Positions 24,171 through 26,816 of a stretch of DNA of 26,816 nt are shown one piece after another. Position 1 is the stretch's first letter, and every line of letters starts with the position of its first letter. The notes beneath the pieces were generated by a model, which saw only the letters and a program-made list of their open reading frames with translations, searched no databases and was not told the origin of the DNA. Position numbers and translations under genes: made by a program. The stretch comes from an uncultured Bacteroidia bacterium (lineage in GTDB: Bacteria > Bacteroidota > Bacteroidia > Bacteroidales > CAJPTX01), in NCBI GenBank assembly GCA_938038735.1, contig CALHSW010000063.1:1-26816 (forward strand). The letters run 5' to 3'.

Positions 24171-24338
24171 ATGGCTCATGTAATTGCAGACACGTGCGTA
24201 GCGTGCGGTTCATGTATCAACGAGTGCCCAGTAGAGGCGATCAGCGAGGGCGATATCTACAAGATCGATCCCGACAAGTGCATTGATTGCGGCGCCTGCG
24301 AGGCGGCTTGCCCAACGGGTAGCATCAGCGCCGAATAG
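24171..24338 (+). CDS. 2[4Fe-4S] ferredoxin
   Basis: The 55-aa electron carrier has two classical cluster motifs, CVACGSCINECP and CIDCGACEAACP, in the compact clostridial arrangement. It starts at the ATG at 24171, which has an AAAGGAGA ribosome site; a TTG start further upstream is not credible. It works in the cytoplasm at low potential and could donate electrons to the activase upstream or to other anaerobic redox enzymes. That link is inferred from position only. A strong terminator follows. Confidence 0.96.
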   Translation: MAHVIADTCVACGSCINECPVEAISEGDIYKIDPDKCIDCGACEAACPTGSISAE

Positions 24339-24369
24339 TTGTAGGTAGATAACAGTTTTCATGGTGGAG

Positions 24370-24409
24370 GCTGCGGTTCTCGGCATTAGCTGGGAGCCGC
24401 GGCTTTTTT
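24370..24409 (+). terminator. Intrinsic terminator after the ferredoxin
   Basis: A 12-bp stem with three G-U pairs (24370-24381 with 24392-24403) is followed by six T and then A. Confidence 0.85.
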
Positions 24410-24436
24410 ATGGGGGGCTTTAGCCGAAAGAGGTGC

Positions 24437-25921
24437 CTAACGCCTTTGCTTTTTCGCTCTGCGCAGCCGTCGCCACCCCGTTGCGAGCAGCGCGATGGCG
24501 AAAGATCCCATGATGAAGATAAAGAATGGGGCTACGGGTCCAAGTAGTTTGTCAAAAATGCGCCCGGTATGCACCTCTAGGGCTGCGTTCCATAGCGAAA
24601 TGGGCTCAAGCTGGAGCCATGATGGCATTGCGGGGGGCGCAGCGTTAGGCTTTAGCGGGCTCGCGCCTTTCACGTAGTCAAAAACTACCGGCCCACAGGG
24701 GAAATCGGCGGAGTAGCCCGCGGCGGCTAGCCCGCTGAACGTAGGCATGCCGCTGCGCTTGACGTAGGGTTCTCCTGTAATGGCATCAACGATGCTGCCC
24801 GAGGGGCGATGCCAGCGGTAGAACCCGCTGAAAGACCCCACGAGCCATGCGCTGTCGGCGTATTGCAGTACGTTGCACCCCATGACGCTCACGGGGGGGG
24901 CGGCTGCGATTTTTTGGGGCGAAGGGCGCAGCGCATTCGCAAAGCAGAAAAATCCCTCCGAGGAGGAGAGGATGAAATCGTTTGCCGCGGGGTCAAAGGC
25001 TATTTTCCGGATTTTATCATGCCATGGGTTGGAGGAGGCCAGCGAGGTGATTCGTGGGGGAGCGACCCTTGTCAAGGCTAAAGGGATGAGGAGCGGCGGA
25101 CGGAGGCATGTGCCGGTGATGGCTAGCAGTAAAAATAGGGCAACGAGTCGCCCAATGTGTAGGTGGTATTTATAGTTGCGGCGCAGCCAGATGCGCCAGC
25201 GGGCAAGGTTGCGATGCCGTCGGCTGCGTCTGCGGAGCACCGTGCGGCTAATCGTGATGCCAACGCCGGCCACGGTGAGCGCGATCAGTATTAGCCCCAG
25301 GAGGTCAACGAAGAGCCGGCCCGGGAGCCAAAACAGCGCGCCGCTATGCAGGTTCCAGACGATACGGAATAGGGGCACTTTCCCATCGTTGCCGGGGCAG
25401 GGCGGGAGGAGAATGCGCTGCGGGCTGGTGTAGGGCGGAGGGGCAACGTAGAGCGCGGAGCGTGACACGGCAATCAGCGTGTCGCCCCGCGCCGTGAGCG
25501 ACACGATCGGCGCGTTTGCGCGGCATAGCGCGTGCCAGCGCGCATTGCGGAGGGTGAAGAGCCCCTCGGGCAGCGCGGCTATAATTGCGCCGTTTGGAAG
25601 CTTGATGGCATCGTTAATCCGATTCAGCCGGTTAGGGAGGCCTTCCTCGATCCGTGCAACGCGATGCGCCATGGAGTCGGAGAGGAATGCGCCGTTCTTG
25701 CTGTAGAGGAGAAGTGAGTCGGAAGCGATGGGGATGGATCCCGCAACGAGCTGATTATTCCAGAGGCGAAAGCGGTAGTGCGTGGGGAGGAGTCGCCGCG
25801 AGATGGGGACCTTGTCAAATGTATCCTTGTGGTTCAAGATTATGCCGGAGAGCGCGAAAAGAACCATGAATGGCGCGAGGATGAGACCGACCCAGCGGTG
25901 GAATAGTTTTGCCTTCGACAT
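24437..25921 (-). CDS. PepSY-associated transmembrane protein
   Basis: The inner-membrane protein opens with KLFHRWVGLILAPFMVLFALSGIILNH, typical of PepSY-TM proteins, and has further helices around the middle (LFVDLLGLILIALTVAGVGI and LHIGRLVALFLLLAITG) and near the C-terminus (FFIFIMGSFAIALLATGW). Two periplasmic beta-rich loops lie between. Relatives are linked to iron or siderophore reduction and uptake, but the function here is unproven. The ATG at 25921 gives MSKAKLFHRW, the usual N-terminus; an in-frame ATG at 25978 would add 19 residues and cannot be excluded. It converges with the ferredoxin gene. Confidence 0.85.
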   Translation of the reverse strand: MSKAKLFHRWVGLILAPFMVLFALSGIILNHKDTFDKVPISRRLLPTHYRFRLWNNQLVAGSIPIASDSLLLYSKNGAFLSDSMAHRVARIEEGLPNRLNRINDAIKLPNGAIIAALPEGLFTLRNARWHALCRANAPIVSLTARGDTLIAVSRSALYVAPPPYTSPQRILLPPCPGNDGKVPLFRIVWNLHSGALFWLPGRLFVDLLGLILIALTVAGVGITISRTVLRRRSRRHRNLARWRIWLRRNYKYHLHIGRLVALFLLLAITGTCLRPPLLIPLALTRVAPPRITSLASSNPWHDKIRKIAFDPAANDFILSSSEGFFCFANALRPSPQKIAAAPPVSVMGCNVLQYADSAWLVGSFSGFYRWHRPSGSIVDAITGEPYVKRSGMPTFSGLAAAGYSADFPCGPVVFDYVKGASPLKPNAAPPAMPSWLQLEPISLWNAALEVHTGRIFDKLLGPVAPFFIFIMGSFAIALLATGWRRLRRAKKQRR

Positions 25922-25993
25922 GCGGTGCGTTTTCTTTATCGTTTCTAAATTGAAAGGATTGCTGGGGCTAAGATGCATCTTTTTTTACGGCTA

Positions 25994-26001
25994 CAAAAGT
26001 A
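25994..26001 (-). promoter_or_regulatory. Candidate -7 box for the PepSY gene
   Basis: Minus-strand TACTTTTG matches TAnnTTTG. It would give a leader of roughly 65 nt to the ATG at 25921, or about 10 nt to the alternative ATG at 25978. No -33 partner is clear. Confidence 0.4.
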
Positions 26002-26073
26002 AACTTTTTCTTGGGTTGCTGCTGCGTAGGTGCGCCTAATCCAAACGTAATAGGAGTATGGTTCGGGGCGGGA

Positions 26074-26250
26074 GGTCACGCGGGTCAGTCTTTCAGACTG
26101 GCTTGCCTTCCAGGCAAGAATCCGGGGGTTTGAAAACCCTCGGCTATTGAGAGACCGTTCTGCGGACGGGGCCGCATTGGCCTGCGAATATAGGCGTCCC
26201 TTTGGGAGGGACGTGTAGGTTTATGCGGGTTCAGGGGGGCAATGCGGGCA
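26074..26250 (+). repeat. Modular hairpin element, copy B
   Basis: Bases 26074-26176 align without gaps to copy A (1138-1240) at about 90 percent identity and keep all four hairpins. An extra hairpin, CGTCCCT-TTGGG-AGGGACG, follows near 26194-26213. Then CGTGTAGGTTTATGCGGGTT (26212-26231) matches the start of the 205-bp repeat (1264-1283, one mismatch). The order hairpin block then GGTTTATGCGGG segment is therefore the same at both ends of the window. Confidence 0.85.
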
Positions 26251-26440
26251 GAATATGGCGGGAGGCAATGGCCTCGCAGGGCTGAGGGGTGGACAAGTTT
26301 ATATAATCGGCCTTCATGTCCTATTGGTAGGTGTTTATTCGCTGATATGCAGCAACATGGCACGATTTTATGTAATCTCCAAGGACGATTACCCCATCGT
26401 ATCACAAGGTGCTAGCAGTCTGCACCTTATCCGTACCCCC

Positions 26441-26488
26441 TTCGCATCAAATTCGGATTTCTCCGGAGAAATCCGAATTTGATGCGAA
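26441..26488. repeat. Perfect 48-bp palindrome
   Basis: Bases 26441-26464 are the exact reverse complement of 26465-26488, with no spacer (centre CTCC|GGAG). The right arm runs into a short tandem repeat, GAATTTGATGC then GAATTTGATCC (26476-26497). As RNA it would form a 22-bp hairpin, as DNA a cruciform. No T run follows, and it is not next to the end of any called gene. Confidence 0.95.
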
Positions 26489-26536
26489 TTTGATCCGAAC
26501 GGGGAGGTTCTTTGATGGGTCTCTTTGGGTAGTGCT

Positions 26537-26570
26537 GAAACCGTGGAATGCGGGTTTCCTCACGGTTTTC
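26537..26570 (+). terminator. Terminator-like hairpin without an upstream gene
   Basis: AAACCGTG (26538-26545) pairs with CACGGTTT (26561-26568), and GAA/TTC pair inside; TTC follows. It has terminator shape but no plus-strand gene precedes it in the gap. It could end an unrecognised small RNA or be part of the leader of the next gene. Confidence 0.4.
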
Positions 26571-26591
26571 TACGTAAATCGTGCAGTTTTT

Positions 26592-26622
26592 TTTGCGTTA
26601 GAAAATTCTTTGCACACCTTTG
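26592..26622 (+). promoter_or_regulatory. Promoter for the last gene
   Basis: TTTG (26592-26595), 19 bp, then CACCTTTG (26615-26622) fits TTTG-N19-TAnnTTTG with one mismatch. Transcription would start about 35 bp before the ATG at 26664. Confidence 0.55.
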
Positions 26623-26663
26623 CGGTGTGGTTTATGGCGGAGTAACAGTAAACAGTAGGAGGC

Positions 26664-26816
26664 ATGAAAATGGGAAGAATACTACGGGTGGGTTTGATGG
26701 TGCTGCTGGCCGCGGCGGTGGGCGTTGGGATTGCGCAGGGAGAAGGAGTTACAATAACAGTAAATGGCGTAGAGTGGGAGTACGAGCAGATAAAGAATAC
26801 CAACACGTGCAGGATC
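26664..26816 (+). CDS. Exported protein, N-terminal fragment (3' partial)
   Basis: The first 51 codons are present and the frame is open at the right edge. TAGGAGG (26656-26662) precedes the ATG. The N-terminus is a signal peptide (basic MKMGRILRV, then a hydrophobic stretch GLMVLLAAAVGVG and likely cleavage near IAQG). The mature part begins GVTITVNGVEWEYEQIKN, a beta-rich start of the kind seen in secreted or surface proteins of this phylum. Whether it carries a T9SS sorting domain lies outside the window. Family not recognised. Confidence 0.85.
   Translation, partial: MKMGRILRVGLMVLLAAAVGVGIAQGEGVTITVNGVEWEYEQIKNTNTCRI

Larger units (their letters stand above)
26251..26591. other. Gene-free gap with several inverted repeats
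   Basis: Besides the 48-bp palindrome and the 26537-26570 hairpin listed separately, there is AAGGTGC/GCACCTT (26406-26412, 26422-26428). A 75-codon open frame (26255-26482) crosses the palindrome and is not convincing. Confidence 0.5.

Noticed and set aside
26255..26482. 75-codon frame in the last gap, including a plausible-looking stretch MARFYVISKDDYP
   Set aside because: It lacks a ribosome site, starts inside repeat-like sequence and ends inside the 48-bp palindrome. It might be a gene remnant, but nothing supports translation.
26441..26488. 48-bp palindrome as an ordinary transcription terminator
   Set aside because: No T run follows on either strand and neither neighbouring gene ends here; the flanking genes diverge.

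Overview
The window comes from a Bacteroidota chromosome, most likely an anaerobic member of Bacteroidia/Bacteroidales. Three lines point there. It carries type IX secretion (T9SS) genes: a cargo-type C-terminal sorting domain, a PorV2-like outer-membrane protein and PorT. Many genes are preceded by the Bacteroidota -7 box TAnnTTTG. It has typical families of that phylum: a four-part 2-hydroxyacyl-CoA dehydratase activase, a PepSY-TM protein, a 55-aa 2[4Fe-4S] ferredoxin and a small lipocalin-like lipoprotein. Base composition is GC-rich and the plus strand is visibly G-rich over much of the window. Species cannot be fixed from the sequence alone.

Layout. 2-940: 3' end of a repeat-containing secreted surface protein with a T9SS sorting domain, then a strong terminator. 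1035-1952: about 0.9 kb without a credible gene, made largely of modular hairpin repeats and a 205-bp direct repeat. 1953-4638 (minus): exonuclease, porV2-like gene and ribF, closely packed as one likely transcription unit. 4733-5764: solitary C5-cytosine DNA methyltransferase. 6020-7825: ClC channel with two CBS domains. 7879-8640: porT. 8714-9103: small lipoprotein, then a terminator. 9228-12982: EamA exporter, copper P1B-ATPase and gamma-carbonic-anhydrase-like hexapeptide protein. 13071-14843: chemoreceptor. 14904-17379 (minus): SPFH-GYF protein and double-zinc-ribbon membrane protein, resembling envelope-stress modules of the YdjG/YdjI kind. 17561-18331: outer-membrane beta-barrel. 18448-19491: mannose-1-phosphate guanylyltransferase. 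19610-23917: 1435-aa dehydratase activase. 24171-24338: ferredoxin. 24437-25921 (minus): PepSY-TM protein. 25979-26663: a second repeat-rich gap with another copy of the hairpin element and a perfect 48-bp palindrome. 26664-26816: start of an exported protein that runs off the window.

How the parts fit. PorT, the PorV2-like protein, the T9SS cargo and probably the last exported protein belong to protein secretion and surface display. GDP-mannose from the guanylyltransferase could feed surface glycans. The activase and ferredoxin fit low-potential electron transfer in anaerobic metabolism, with no dehydratase alongside. The least explained material is the modular hairpin family, found in both large gaps next to surface-protein genes, together with the 48-bp palindrome and the SPFH/zinc-ribbon pair.
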